The translations under genes were made by a program, and so were the position numbers. The notes beneath the pieces are model-generated. The model ran no database searches, was not told the DNA's origin, and saw only the letters and a list, made by a program, of their open reading frames with translations. A stretch of DNA of 64,000 bases from Tetraselmis striata (Eukaryota > Chlorophyta > Chlorodendrophyceae > Chlorodendrales > Chlorodendraceae), in contig VCJN01002648.1 of NCBI GenBank assembly GCA_006384855.1, positions 1 through 64,000 of the forward strand, written 5' to 3'. This document shows, one piece after another, positions 22,867 through 34,600 of the stretch. How positions within the stretch are numbered: position 1 is the first letter of the stretch; every line of letters begins with the position of its first letter.

Positions 22867-23888
22867 CTAAGGCGAGGCGACCTCCGGCTCTGCCTGGTCT
22901 TCCTCTGCAGCCTCCGCCTCAAGTGTGAGCTCTGACGCAACGTCCGTGAACAGGATCTCTGGCTCCCAAATGTCGGCGTCCTCGTCCACCTGCGACAGGT
23001 GCGGCAGCAAGCTAAGGCAGCTTGCCCCATTGCCTGCTATGCATCTCCCCAAGGCCGCCCCCGCCAGCGAAGACAAGAAGCGGGAAGAGGGGGGGGTGAA
23101 AGGGGTGCGACAGTGGCGCACCTGCTCAGAGGAGCACAGCACTGTGGTGAGTAACGACAGGTCGATGTCCAGGTCGGGATTGGAGGGCAGGTTGTACTGC
23201 TGGTCGTTGTCCAGCTCGTCCATGGTCTGCATACGGTTGTTCAGCGCACGCGGCGGCTCTGCCACCTGCCGCGTTATGTCCTCCTCTGAGTCCGCCTCCA
23301 GCTCCGGGATTTCCAGAATCATCTCGTTCTCGGCATCCTCATGCTTCTTCCGGTTCCGCATGCCAGATGTCTTGTCCCTGCGGGGCGTGGGCAGCCCCAT
23401 CCCACCTCCCCTCAGCCCCACAATCTAAGCCACTGCTGCCAGTACTGCCAGAGCGGGCATGGAAAGGGCATCCAGCCGTGGGCTACACACTCTTTCGCTT
23501 CTTCCTCCATCTGCTGCTGTTTCCTGCGCGATATCCCCACAAACTTCTTGTCCTCCTCCGCGTTGACATTCTCTCCCCAGCCCATGTTGCGGTTGTCATC
23601 CTGCGGAGCGGCGGCCGGCGCCTTGCGTACGGAAGGTGGGGGTGAGGCAGGGGTTCAGGAACGCAGATTTAGCCTGTGCCTAAAACAATGCCGTTTCATC
23701 GTGTATAAGATGTGCGGCAGAGTTTGTGTTTGAACCTCCTCCTGCTTGATGGACTCCGCTCCCGGTTCAGGGCCATCTGCCTCATTGGCAGGTGCGTCCT
23801 CCGCGCTGGGCTGCGACGCTCTCCGCCCCTGCCTGCGCCCAGCCCGGGCAACCTGCACGTGTGAGGTTGCACTGTCAGCCTCCCCCAT
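22867..23888 (-). CDS. IFT43: Intraflagellar transport protein 43
   Basis: IFT43 is a small subunit of the IFT-A complex, which carries retrograde traffic in cilia. Four exons (complement): 23736-23888, 23491-23600, 23122-23377, 22867-22989. They total 642 nt in phase, giving 213 aa. ATG 23888 opens MGEADSATSHVQVARAGRR. The family core is visible: IPELEADSEEDITRQVAEPP, MQTMDELDNDQ, LDIDLSLLTTVLCSSEQVDE and WEPEILFTDVASEL, matching IFT43 (dipeptide DLDND-like motif, then LDLxLLTxVL, then WxWxxLFTEV). The N-terminal half is charged and probably disordered, as in relatives. The donor at 23490 (GTGTGT) gives the only in-phase join. Presence of this gene implies a ciliated organism. Confidence 0.9.
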
Positions 23889-26800
23889 CCCGTGCCATTA
23901 TCCTACCCCATCCGGCAGGCTTTGCCCCTGAGCCCCGCGGCATCCGCCAAAGGCGCGTTCCCCAGCTTTGCAAGCAGCCTGTGGCGCCCGCAAAGCCACC
24001 AGTGCCGAGCATGCGTAGGGCGTGGCAGCTGCAGGGATTGTACGATGGTTGCGTCGGCGTCACTGCCGAGGACGAACCCGGAGGATACTGCATACCAAGA
24101 GCAGCAGGCATATAGATGTGCCGTCGGAAGGTAACCGGAATCGGGATTACTTGATAACAAGAGGACACGGTGGAAAGAACGGCGGATAGGGTGATTGGGC
24201 TGCACCAACTATCTGCTCTGTGCGGGGCTTACCCGCGGCGCCTCCTCTCCTGTATCCGACATCGCTGCGCCCTACACCGCAAAACCGCACGAGGCAGCGT
24301 TTCTCCCCTCTTGTCGGGAGTTTTCAGTAAGTGTGCCTACTTGGGCGTCGCTCTGTGAATACGCGCAGCGCCCTGCCGCGCAAAAGGCTGCCCACTAGCG
24401 CGAAAACCGGAGGCCGCGGCCCGCTTGGGCATGTAGTTGCTGCTGGCTGCCCACCGCGCTGTGTGAGCTGCAAGCCCACGGAAACCCGGTCGCACACTGC
24501 AATAGGGGAACGGCAAGTACGCGCGCAGGGCTGAAGAAACTGCTTGACTCTGCTGTATGGACCTGGTCCCTGCACGCGATTGGTTGGCCGGCCGGGTTGA
24601 GTCACTGCTTCCTCTTTCGCCTTCCGTCAACTCCCACTCGCCCTCTGCGCGTACTGTATGTCGCGGGGCCCGCGTGCGCTGCCGATGCGAGCTACAGCGT
24701 GCAGGTGCAGTACTCGTACTCGTCATACTTTTTTCCCCGCTCCCGCGCGGGGCGAACTTCATTCTTAATTCGGAATTGTTGATTTTATAATATGTAGGTC
24801 ACTACGGTCGTTTTTGTTTTTTGTTTTTTTCCCGGGACAGGACTCGCACCAGTGAAACCCTTGCAGCGTCTGTACGACGGCCGTTTTGGCAGCAATCCAG
24901 TTACGGAAAGCCCTGGGTAGGCGACGCTCCGTTATAGCCATCAAGCAAATTGCCGCTACGGTCGCTACGGTCGTGTCATGTCACAAGCGGCTGACTCGAT
25001 AGAGTAGTGACCGCACATCGTCAGCGCGCGCCCTTCGTTCACGCGGCGGATCTGTACAGTCAGGATTACAGCAAATACCTTCACACCGGTTCCCTGGATA
25101 CTCGCTGAATGAAATCCTCCCGGGGTTTAAGCTGTGTGTAGCGGGGTCCCAATCCTGAGATGCAACTACCGAAACGAGTGCGAATAGTGATTAGTGTCCG
25201 GTTGATACAGTCAAATATAACGTCATTTGATCAAAACTCAGAGCCCACGTGACCACCCGTCTCGCCAACCCATCCCGCCCCACCGATGCCAGTCGAACAC
25301 ACCTGCCGGCACCATCACGCGCATACCGCGGTAGCAGCGCGCTAACGTAGTCATATGGTGGCGTTCAGGTGCCTCGTCTTGTGTGTCGCGGGCAGGGATG
25401 GGGCTGGCGGCGGGATGATGAGGGAGGAGGGCGAGCGGTCACGTGCTAATATTTCGCACGCAGCGCGTGCCACGTAGCCAAAAAGCGTTGCCAGCTACAC
25501 ATCTCGGATTTGAGCCCCGGTTACGGTCTTCAGAAACGAGTACCTACGCGAACCGGTGTGTTGTAGTAGCGACCACAGGTAGTACGTACAGGAAGTACAG
25601 GTGGTCGCTGAGTACCTGTACCCGTAATGGCGAGCGCCTGCATTGCGGATCTTTTACTAGCGCGCACACTAGCATAGCGACTGTGATACATCAGCATAAA
25701 GGCGCAGGAAAGACGATGGCTGCTGTAGCGCCAGTCGTGGATGGTACAGATGATGACTAGGTCGTACAGTAGATAGTAGAGCGACTACTACAGAGACTAC
25801 GACCCTACGAAAAGAGCAGAGCTATACAGTACTTATGCTGGTACCCCCGCGTAGTGCAGCCTATTGGCGTGCTGCGCTTCGGGGCTTTTTTGCGGCGTGG
25901 GTGCGCGCGCGGCGTCAGCGGGTGCCGGCCCGGGCGGGGCCCTCCAGGCCTCACCTGAGAGGTCGAGCCCGCTGCCCGTCTAATTCCTAGGCAACTACCC
26001 TCTTGTAGCACCACTCGGCCAGCGCTTTCGGGCGACGCCACACCGCGCTGAAGAAACCTCCCAAGCCACAGCACAACGAAACATATCTGCCCCACGCACT
26101 ACTTTCCTGGCGAAACTGGCTGACTGCCAACTTTGCGTGCTTGTGAGTGTCGAAAGGTCCGCCATCAGTGCTGCGTGCCCCGCCCGTGAAAATATCATTT
26201 CCCTTATTCGCGCCGGTTTCGCAGCATTTCGTGTGCCGTGCCGTGTGCAGGCGTTCTTGTCAGCTGTAGCTACTTGCAATTTCCGCCCGGCAACTCGGGC
26301 CTTCTTTATGCATTCATACACGCCGCTTGCGCTCGTACGTTCCTCATCTCTTGCGTGCAAGCCTGCGTACCTCGCCTGGTGCCGTTGCGTCGCTGTTCGC
26401 GTCGTCGTCGCGCGCCTGCCCGAGTGCCCGGCTGCTGGCAGCGCCGGCGCGTGCCATGTCAACCGTTTGCAGTACTGTACGAGTACTCCATCCTGCTGTA
26501 CTGATACCCATATGGCTTAGGGATTAGGGACTATGTACTATATTATCTAATAATATATTCTGGCCGTAGCGTCCACGCATATACACAGTACCAAAAATCG
26601 AGTATATCTACTCCTGTTTGACTACTGCTTCTCCGCCTGCTATTAGTTAGTACTGCTTGTATAGGGATGGATTTGGTATTGGCCTTTTTGTAATTCACAC
26701 CAGGGCACTTACCGTACCTGCCTGGTATGTGTTCTACGAGAATATACATAGAATATATGGTCGATATCTCCTTGTGCCTGTACGGGGTAGCGCCTATCGA

Positions 26801-27206
26801 ACACATACCGCATGTGTACCGGTGTGAATTACAAAAAGGGCAGTTCCCATTCGCATTTGTACCGGTACAGTTAATACGTCCGTGCATGTTTAAAGCAGTA
26901 GTCGTCCCCGCCCGCCCGACCCGTGCTGGAGCACGAGCACTCGCCTCGCAGCTTTCACATCACTTTCCCTCAGCGCTCCCTGGCAGCCTGGTTCTCCGGC
27001 CTTCGTTCTGACCCTGTAACTGGCTCTGCCGTCCTCCAGCAACTCTCCCGAAGCCTGGACGTCGAGACGGCTATTTTCAAGCGTCGAGACAACCAAACAT
27101 ACCAGCGCAGGTGTTCTCAGCCGCAGCTCCTCCAACCGGCGCGGTCACGCGCTCCTCGTAGCTGACACTATTTTCGCCGCTCGCGAAATTGCCCGTACTA
27201 CCAGTC
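23889..27206. other. Intergenic, no supported gene
   Basis: Several long open frames on both strands (for example 24337-24762 minus, 25995-26462 minus) carry no recognisable motif. A dispersed repeat fragment shared with 21085-21165 is at about 24833-24910. An AT-rich stretch lies at about 26520-26900. The promoter of the gene at 27207 should lie near the right end. Confidence 0.4.
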
Positions 27207-28097
27207 ATGCCTCGGACCGCAACCGCCTTCGCCGCCGCGCCCTCGGCGCAGCCGCTCCACCAGCACCCTTCTGCCTTCCAGGGCGACGGTGAGGGAATGG
27301 TGGACCTTCTGGTCGACGCGTGCGTGACGGCCAAGGAGGCCCAGCGCCAGGCGGCCCTGGCTGCGGGTGGCTCGCCCCCCCGAGCGGGTCGCGACCTGGT
27401 CCCGTACTTCAACCCCGGCTCCACGGACTGGGGCCTGGAGGACGTTAACGGCGCGACGGCTGACGTAGATGGAGACAGCAGCTTTGACGGCAGCTCCAGG
27501 TGAGCGTTTGCCGTCCCCGCTGCCGCCTGTGGGTGCTCTGTGGTGGGCTTCCCCCGTAACCCTAACTGCAAGTTCATTATTGGGTTGGTTCTGAAATGGA
27601 ATGTTTCCAACAGAGGATACGACAGCAGCAGCAGCACCGGGGTGCGCCAACGTGCCACCAAGGTGGAGGACAGCAGGGAATCAGAGCCTAAGTCTTCGGC
27701 TTTGCTAACCAAGTCTCGCAAGAACTCCAAGCGGGGCAAGAAGTTGGCTCCCTTGGTGGACAAGGATGCTGCCCGTGCTGCAGCTGCGGCAGCTCTCCAG
27801 AGCGCGCCCCCGCCGCTGCCTCCATCCAAGCAGCTGACCAAGTTCGCTGGAACCACATTCGGGCTGGCCTCTCCGGAGCCTGAGAGCGTGCCCATGCCAT
27901 CTTCTGCCCTGCTGAGTGGCTCGGTCACCCGGAAGACTCTCGCGCCTGCTCCTGCGCCATCTCTCCACCATGAGGCCACGAAGGCTCTTCGGGGCTTGCT
28001 GCAGCTGGAGGCAACCGCTGTCACTTCGTTCATGGCGCTGAACCCCGTTAAGGCAGATCGCCTGTTCTCCTCGCCTGGCACCCCGGTGATGGTATAG
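27207..28097 (+). CDS. Low-complexity protein with a short FAGxxF/SPEP motif
   Basis: Two exons, 27207-27499 and 27614-28097, 777 nt in phase, 258 aa. ATG 27207 opens MPRTATAFAAAPSAQP. A helix-like segment GMVDLLVDACVTAKEAQRQA is followed by YFNPGSTDWGLEDVNG. The second exon carries basic clusters (KSRKNSKRGKK) and then FAGTTFGLASPEPESVPMPS. A motif of this shape, F-A-G-x-x-F with P-x-P and later L/P residues, resembles the short linear motif of PNRC-type proteins that bind decapping or nuclear-receptor partners; this is resemblance only. The C-terminus has HHEATKALRGLLQLEA. Likely disordered, perhaps an RNA-decay adaptor (inference). Confidence 0.6.
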
Positions 28098-29640
28098 GCC
28101 CTGGCCGATACCTGGCCAAAACAGCAATGCAGCATACATCGCAGCGGACGGATAAGTTGGATAATCAAGATGGACATACCTGGCAGGATCTAACACTTAC
28201 GCACTGGAATAAGGGCACTCCCCCTCTCAAGACTGGAGCGTGTGAAGGCCACCGGCGGTTTTAAAATGCCGGCCCTTCATCCACGCACGCCTCCAGCTTC
28301 ATCGAGACGGAGCCCACTGTACTATTAGCATGGCATAGCAACCCCCGTTTTTTCCCAAGGATCTGGCGCTACTGCGTCAAGACGCGCTACTGGTCTGGCA
28401 ATCAGACAACGGCAACTCATCTCAGCGGATGTACAGGATTCTCCCGTTGTGCCGCCCTCCTGGCTGGCCCTGGCCATCCAGACCCTCTGAGGCGCAACGA
28501 CGAGCACTACCCACCAGCTCCTGCACTCTCTTCCGCAGCGGATCCCTTCCTCTCGCTCTGTGGTGCTGTGTACTCGCCCCCTCCAAGACTGCCTCCTGCT
28601 GCCACATGGCTGCTTCAGGCAGGGACGATAATCACGGCCACCGTGACGACCCCTCTCCTCTACTCAAGCCCTGAAACTCCCCGAGCCGCCCCTCTCCTTC
28701 ACGAGGCTCGTCAAGGCTTGCATCAACACTATCCCTGGAGCGACCTGGCCATCTGCCCGCTTGAATACAGGCGTGGAGGCCAGTCCGCAGACAGAGGTAC
28801 CCCTTCAGTGCACAAGATATACCAAGGCAAATGGGCTGTAGCTGCAAGCGTGGCTACTGCTTTCGGACGGACAAGTTCGACAATTATGGAACTACTAGAT
28901 GTATGCGGTGTTTAGATGCATGAACCAGATGTTTCGGGTTGCAGGAAGTCTGCAGCCCCAAATATGACTATGGACACGTGCCCACAGATGGATCCAGAGC
29001 AGGTCCCTGTGGTTGGCAAAAGCTACTGCTCACTATGACACCAGCCGGTGGGGATGAATAGAAATGATGGCAGGTCCCGCCTGTGCTGCTTCTGTAACTG
29101 CCAGCGTTGAACAACTGTAACCAAACAGTTGATCCCAAACAGCAAGCCGATGTTTTGGGGCAGATGACAAGCTGACTTGTGCACCTGCTTCACAATATGA
29201 CAGCTAGCTGTAATACTGTTACTTCGCCCATCAGCTCGAGGCACATGGCATGCTAACACATTGTTATGGCACTAGTGCGTACTTCCTTGTGGCACCTGTC
29301 ATGCTAACACATTATAGTGGCAGCAGCATCAGGGATGGTGCGCCGCTCACCAGCATGCCTGTATACCTTGCTAGCTCAGCACACTGCTACCTACAATCAT
29401 CATAATTCCGCAATCATTGTCAGTGATTCTTATTATTGTAGGCAGGCAGGCAATAGTGGTATATTGATATACTAGCTAGCATCAGCCTGACAGTAAGCAG
29501 GAAGTGATACCCGCCGTCTGCCTTGAATAATCATATTACATGGGGGAGAAGCAAATGATGCGACGACGTTTGTTGACAAGGTGCCCATGTGCCACTTTTC
29601 ACAAGTTTGATGACCTTGGGTATATAACATTATGACTATT
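28098..29640. other. Intergenic, no supported gene
   Basis: Open frames around 28429-28915 overlap in two plus frames without conserved motifs. A TATA-like GGTATATAAC is at about 29616-29625, possibly serving the doubtful gene near 29.8 kb. Confidence 0.35.
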
Positions 29641-29803
29641 ACTGTGTCTGCGGCCGCAATAAATTGTACTAGTTGTGTCAAGTTGCGCAGCGTAGAGACC
29701 AGCTGCGCACCTCGCCAACCCCTTAGTCAACTAACCAACGCAACATAGAAATTTTCTGTTATTGAATGGCTACACATTTCACTACGCTTCTCACTCACTA
29801 CAG

Positions 29804-30118
29804 ATCCGCTTGCTGCCGCAGCAGTATTCTTTCATCATCGCTACCGCTGCCAATACTTCTACTGCTCTGCTGAATAAACAGCTGCTGCATGGTACCTTCG
29901 GAACTCTGGAGAACTTTGTTGCCAGCCAGCCCGCTGAGTTCCGCCATCACCTGTCGCGCACGCGGCGCGGGTTGTTGCAGCGAGTCTCTGCTTGCGTGCA
30001 TGGTACCTTGGGCGGCATTCCCTCTGCCAGAGTGCAGACGGCCAAGTCTAATTCGTCTGCCCGTGCTCACTCCGCACCCTCGTCTGGTGCTGCTTCCACC
30101 GCGCAATTGCTGCAGTAG
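29804..30118 (+). CDS. Doubtful small gene, 3' exon
   Basis: A GC-rich island follows a good acceptor (TCACTACAG, ending 29803) and is open to TAG at 30116-30118, reading LLNKQLLHGTFGTLENFVAS and RGLLQRVSACVHGTLGG. TGTAA occurs about 55 nt after the stop (about 30175), and a TATA-like box lies near 29620. The upstream exon is not identified, and the minus strand is also open here, so coding status is uncertain. No family recognised. Confidence 0.25.
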   Translation: MRLLPQQYSFIIATAANTSTALLNKQLLHGTFGTLENFVASQPAEFRHHLSRTRRGLLQRVSACVHGTLGGIPSARVQTAKSNSSARAHSAPSSGAASTAQLLQ

Positions 30119-31078
30119 ATGTTTCCTATTTCCTTTTCAGGTGGTTTCCTGACCGCCTTTTGCAGCTAGCTCATGTAACTAATTAAACGGCTGCTGCATG
30201 CACTGCCCCAACAGCGCGCGGCAAAAAATCGAAGATAAAACCGCGACTGTATAGTATTATTGCCTCAGCGCAGCTCGAATAATATACATGTCAGTAGTAG
30301 TGTCGTAGTATATGTGCTGCTTCTACAGGTGACGCCGCGTCTGGCAGCAAAACCCAGCACCTGCAATATGCTAACAATACGTGGGGCGCTCAGCATGTGA
30401 GGTTGCAATGTTGCATGCGGCGGATACTGCCCCTACAATATCATTTGATAATACATAGATGGCAGCAGCAATGTACCCGCATCGTCGTGTAATATAAGAA
30501 CCCGTAATAAGGCAATGACGCCTGGATGAGTGGGCGGGTTGCACGCTACTGCATTTGGGCCCACCGCGGGGACACCATTCGCTTTAGTTCTGCCATAATA
30601 TACGTGATACTGTATACTTGTAGAAGAATATTCATATGTACGCTGTTTTGAGCCTTTAAAGCTTGATGCTTATACTCGCTCGTGATTGGTTTTTGCCTGC
30701 GACATTAACAAAGGGGTACTGTGGGTTGGCACTTAATAAATTGACCTAATCCTTACATGGTAGGGATATAAAAAACATATATGTATGCATGTATTTATTA
30801 ATTCTACAATGATACTAAATGTATGTTAATACTACCATTTGCGTCTCTAGAATACATACTTAAGGCAACTACCGGTATACCGCAGTAAAAAAATGCGCTC
30901 ATTTATCGCGCATCTGCTCGGCTGCTTGGCGGGATGCTGGATGCATGATGATGGTTATTTCGTCATATGTCGATGGCTTGCTGTACAGGCCGCAACACCG
31001 GCCAGACAGCCAACAACCAACAGCGGCCGACGCCACGGCTCTGCGCCTTCCAACACAGCGCGTAAAGCAACAGGCTCG

Positions 31079-31213
31079 ATGCCGTCCTGCAATCGCCGGC
31101 GACAGTCAGCGGCATCGCTGAAGTGGCGCGTTCTAGGCTTAGCTGCGCTGCTGTCGGCGGTCGGCGAGGCAGCGAACTCGAGACGGAGGCGCAGCGCGGG
31201 CAATAAGCAGCAG
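31079..31213 (+). other. Predicted signal peptide/anchor exon of OGT
   Basis: Residues 5-17 are basic (NRRR, K15, R17) and residues 18-28 are hydrophobic (VLGLAALLSAV), followed by GEAANS, as in a cleavable signal or signal anchor. The exon joins in phase to the first TPR exon at 31376. If it is the true first exon, this OGT enters the secretory pathway. Family members in animals and plants are usually nucleocytoplasmic. Confidence 0.45.
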
Positions 31214-31664
31214 GTACACTGCGGCCCCGGGCTCCGCGGCTCCGAACGGACGCAGTTTCCGGCACGTAGGCCAGCTAGGACGTTCCTCCTGGTACTGAAA
31301 GTCGTGGCAAGGGTGTGCGTGTTCGAGGGAGATAGTGGCGGCTCTGTGAGTTGTGTGACTGTGTGACGCGTTTAGGACGCGGAGGAGCTGAGCGCACAGG
31401 AGTGCCTCGACACGCAAGACGCGGGGCAGCTGTACGAGCTGGGCGCCGCATCGCTGGCGAGGGGTGGCGTCTCTGGAGGGAACGGCGCCCAGGAATGCTT
31501 CCGCCGAGCGACTCAGACGCAGCCGCTGCGCCACGAGGCACGTACACCGGATTCACTTGCTCAGCTATCCCCTAGGCTCGCGCCACCGCACCACCCCACC
31601 AACCAGCAGCGTTCCAACACCCCCTCGCCCCCCCCTCCCCCCCCCCTCCCACACACACAAACAC

Positions 31665-31699
<35 letters not shown>

Positions 31700-34600
31700 C
31701 ACGCACACCCCCACCCCCACGCCCACACCCATGCTCCCACACACACCATAACCCCCCCCCCCCCCCCCCCCCACACACACACACATCGAATGTAGCATGT
31801 ATGCATGCCACCTGGCTCCCGCGCAACAGTTTCATACACCAGACCAGGATTTGGGTCCAGATTGACATACCTGAATGGCACACGCAGGGATGGCTTGGGC
31901 TGGGTCGCCTGGCCGAGGCAACGAAGAAGCCCCGGGACGCCGAGGAGCTGTACCGCAAAGCGTTCAGCTTAACAGGTGAGCAGCAGCACACGGGCCCGAG
32001 TGGCGTACCCTTTCACTCACTGTGTGTTGCCCAGTCACCATTTATTGGCTTTGCCACCCAGTTCGTCCTGCCCCTTGATTAAGCAGCCCTTCCTCACACC
32101 ACGAACTCACCTGGCGGCGCCGCGCAGATGGTCGCAACACAGAACCGATGCTGCGCCTAGGTAGCTTGCTCATGGGGCAGCAGCGCTACGCGGAGGCTGA
32201 GGGGCCGCTGAGGCGGGCGGCGGGCATGGACACCCGCGACGTGGGCGTGGCGTACAACCTGGGCCTCACGCTGCTGTACCAGCACAAGTACGAGGTCCGC
32301 CCCCCGGCCACACGCACCTGCTACGTCCTGATCCACAGCCAGGATGAGAGGCACGCGCGGAGAACATTCACGATGCTTGCGGATATACAACATCGGATGG
32401 TAAATGTCTATGTTGACGGTGGGTGACGTGCATCTAGTAGAGCCCGGGATGCAAGCCTCAAATTGGGGTTGCGTGTTACCTGTGAGAACAATCGCTATAG
32501 TTTCATTTCAGTCTTGCGTATGTTAAAAACCTGTGACAGGTTTGGCAGTCGCTTATCCGAAATGATTTCAATGTCACAGGACCACGTGTATGCACTCATG
32601 AACATGCATGCATGTATAACACCGGATAAAACACACTTGTATGTATGCACATATGTATGTATGTATGTATCTATGTATCTATGTATCTATGTGCGTGTAT
32701 GTTATTATGTATGTGTGCGTGTAGGTGAACGTATATGTATGTATGTAAGTATGTATGTATGTATGTGCGTGTAGGTGAATGCGCTCCCGAGACCAGCCCG
32801 CTGGCAGCACACATGTGTGTAGGTGAGAACAGCAGGCAGGTTTGTGCAGAACCGACTCCATGATGCCCGGTGATTTACGCACTGGCGTCCTTTTCCCAGC
32901 CCAGAGGAGGGGGGATGGGGTGGGGGTGGTGTGCAGGGGTGGGGCGGGAGCTCCGGAATGGTGGGTATGCGTGGCGGCTTAGCATGCTTAGAAGAGTGTT
33001 TCTTTCAGCGAGGTCTGGTAAACGGTTGAAAGTGAAGGCAATGCCATGTCAGTCTGCCATGCTATCGCGGTGGTAAATGCCTCCCTGAGGTAGTTCGCTG
33101 CTTGGTCGTATGCCGCCGCGATAGAGAGTGTGCCAGCAATGCGCCGCCCAGCTTCACAAGGCCGGCCGCCGCTGGCTGTGAGGCAAGGCCACCCAAGGGA
33201 CTGCGCCGGGCGACAACTGAAACGCCTCTCGGCACCGGGCAGGGCGCGCGGGATGCCTTCCTGCAGGCGGAGGCGCGCGACCCGAGCTATGTGGACACGC
33301 AGCTCAACCTGGGCGCCGTCCTCTTCGGTTCGCCGCAGTCCCTCTCATTTACCCTCACGCTGTCCCTCTCCCGCCTGCGCTGGGCAGCCTCGGAGCCGCG
33401 TGATTGATTGGCTGTTAACTCTCCGGGTAGGCATTGGTGACTTTGACGCCGCGGTAAACCACCTCCGGAAGGCCATCAAGCTACAGCCGGACAGCGAGCA
33501 CGGCTGGCGCAACCTGGGCGCGGCTTTGGTAAGCGCCCCCCCCCCCCCCCCCCCCCAATCCCCCGGCGCCAGCTTTGATTAAAGGAGCTTCTTCACAAAA
33601 GGCCCCTGAGTTGATAACGCTTCAGTATGGAGTCTTTGCGTTATCAGGACACATGTGGGAGACGTGCCGAGCAGAATGTGCCCGCTGATCAACCTAGGAA
33701 TACGCAGCAGAGGCGGCTTGCCGGCCCGCCCGCCGCCAGGAACTCTCCTTTACCCTCCATGCACAGTTTCAACAAGCAAGCATGTAATCTATTTAAGCAA
33801 ATCTTGCATTTAGAGGAGGACGCCGCGATCGAACGAGTTCTTTGCATGTGTTATCGGTCATCATTATCATGGCTTGTACCGGGGCCGATGTGGCAATGAG
33901 AACACCGCGACTAGGAACCCGCCCTGTCTGTCACCGGTCAAATGCAGGCGAAATTTTCCCGGCACTACAGCGAATATTCTTATCGGTGCATGCAAGCGCG
34001 CTTATATTTATTTTCAGGCTTGTATTCAGGGCTCTTATTTAGCCCCCGTGGAAAGCTCGTCAATTACTGCGGCGATCTTGTGCTGTTTTGCGCCACCAAG
34101 TGGATCCGGCGCTGCCAATCGTCAGGTGTACCCAAAGGCTAATAAATCATCGTGACTTTCGTGGATAGTCAAGACAGAGCAGACCCTGGAAAGGCATCTC
34201 CCTGACTAGTAGTTGCTCGGGTCTCTCTTATAATGAGGAGGGGGGGGGGGGGGGGGGCACAATGGCTCCGTGATGGTGATGGGGTAGCCGCTGATGAGAA
34301 TTCCGCGCTGCCCTGCCAGGCCAAGCAGGAGGAGTGGGGCGAGGCGTCCGCCGCGCTGGAGCGGTACCTGGCAATCATCGCGCCGGCGGAGGACGCCGAC
34401 ATTGCGGTGCGCGTCGTGTTCTGCCGACAGCAGGCGGCGGACTGGAGCCGCTGGGACGCGGACAACGCTGCCATGACGTCCGCTGTGCAGCGCGCCCTGC
34501 GGGAGGGGCTGCCGGTGAGGCTGGACCCCAATGGAGCAGTTCACAACAATGTTGAAAGACCCCTTGACTAAGCAGCTCTTTGCAACGGAGACGCCAAATA

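Noticed and set aside
24337..24762. 141-codon minus-strand open frame
   Set aside because: Composition is typical of random GC-rich translation; no motif, no splice partner, no poly(A) signal.
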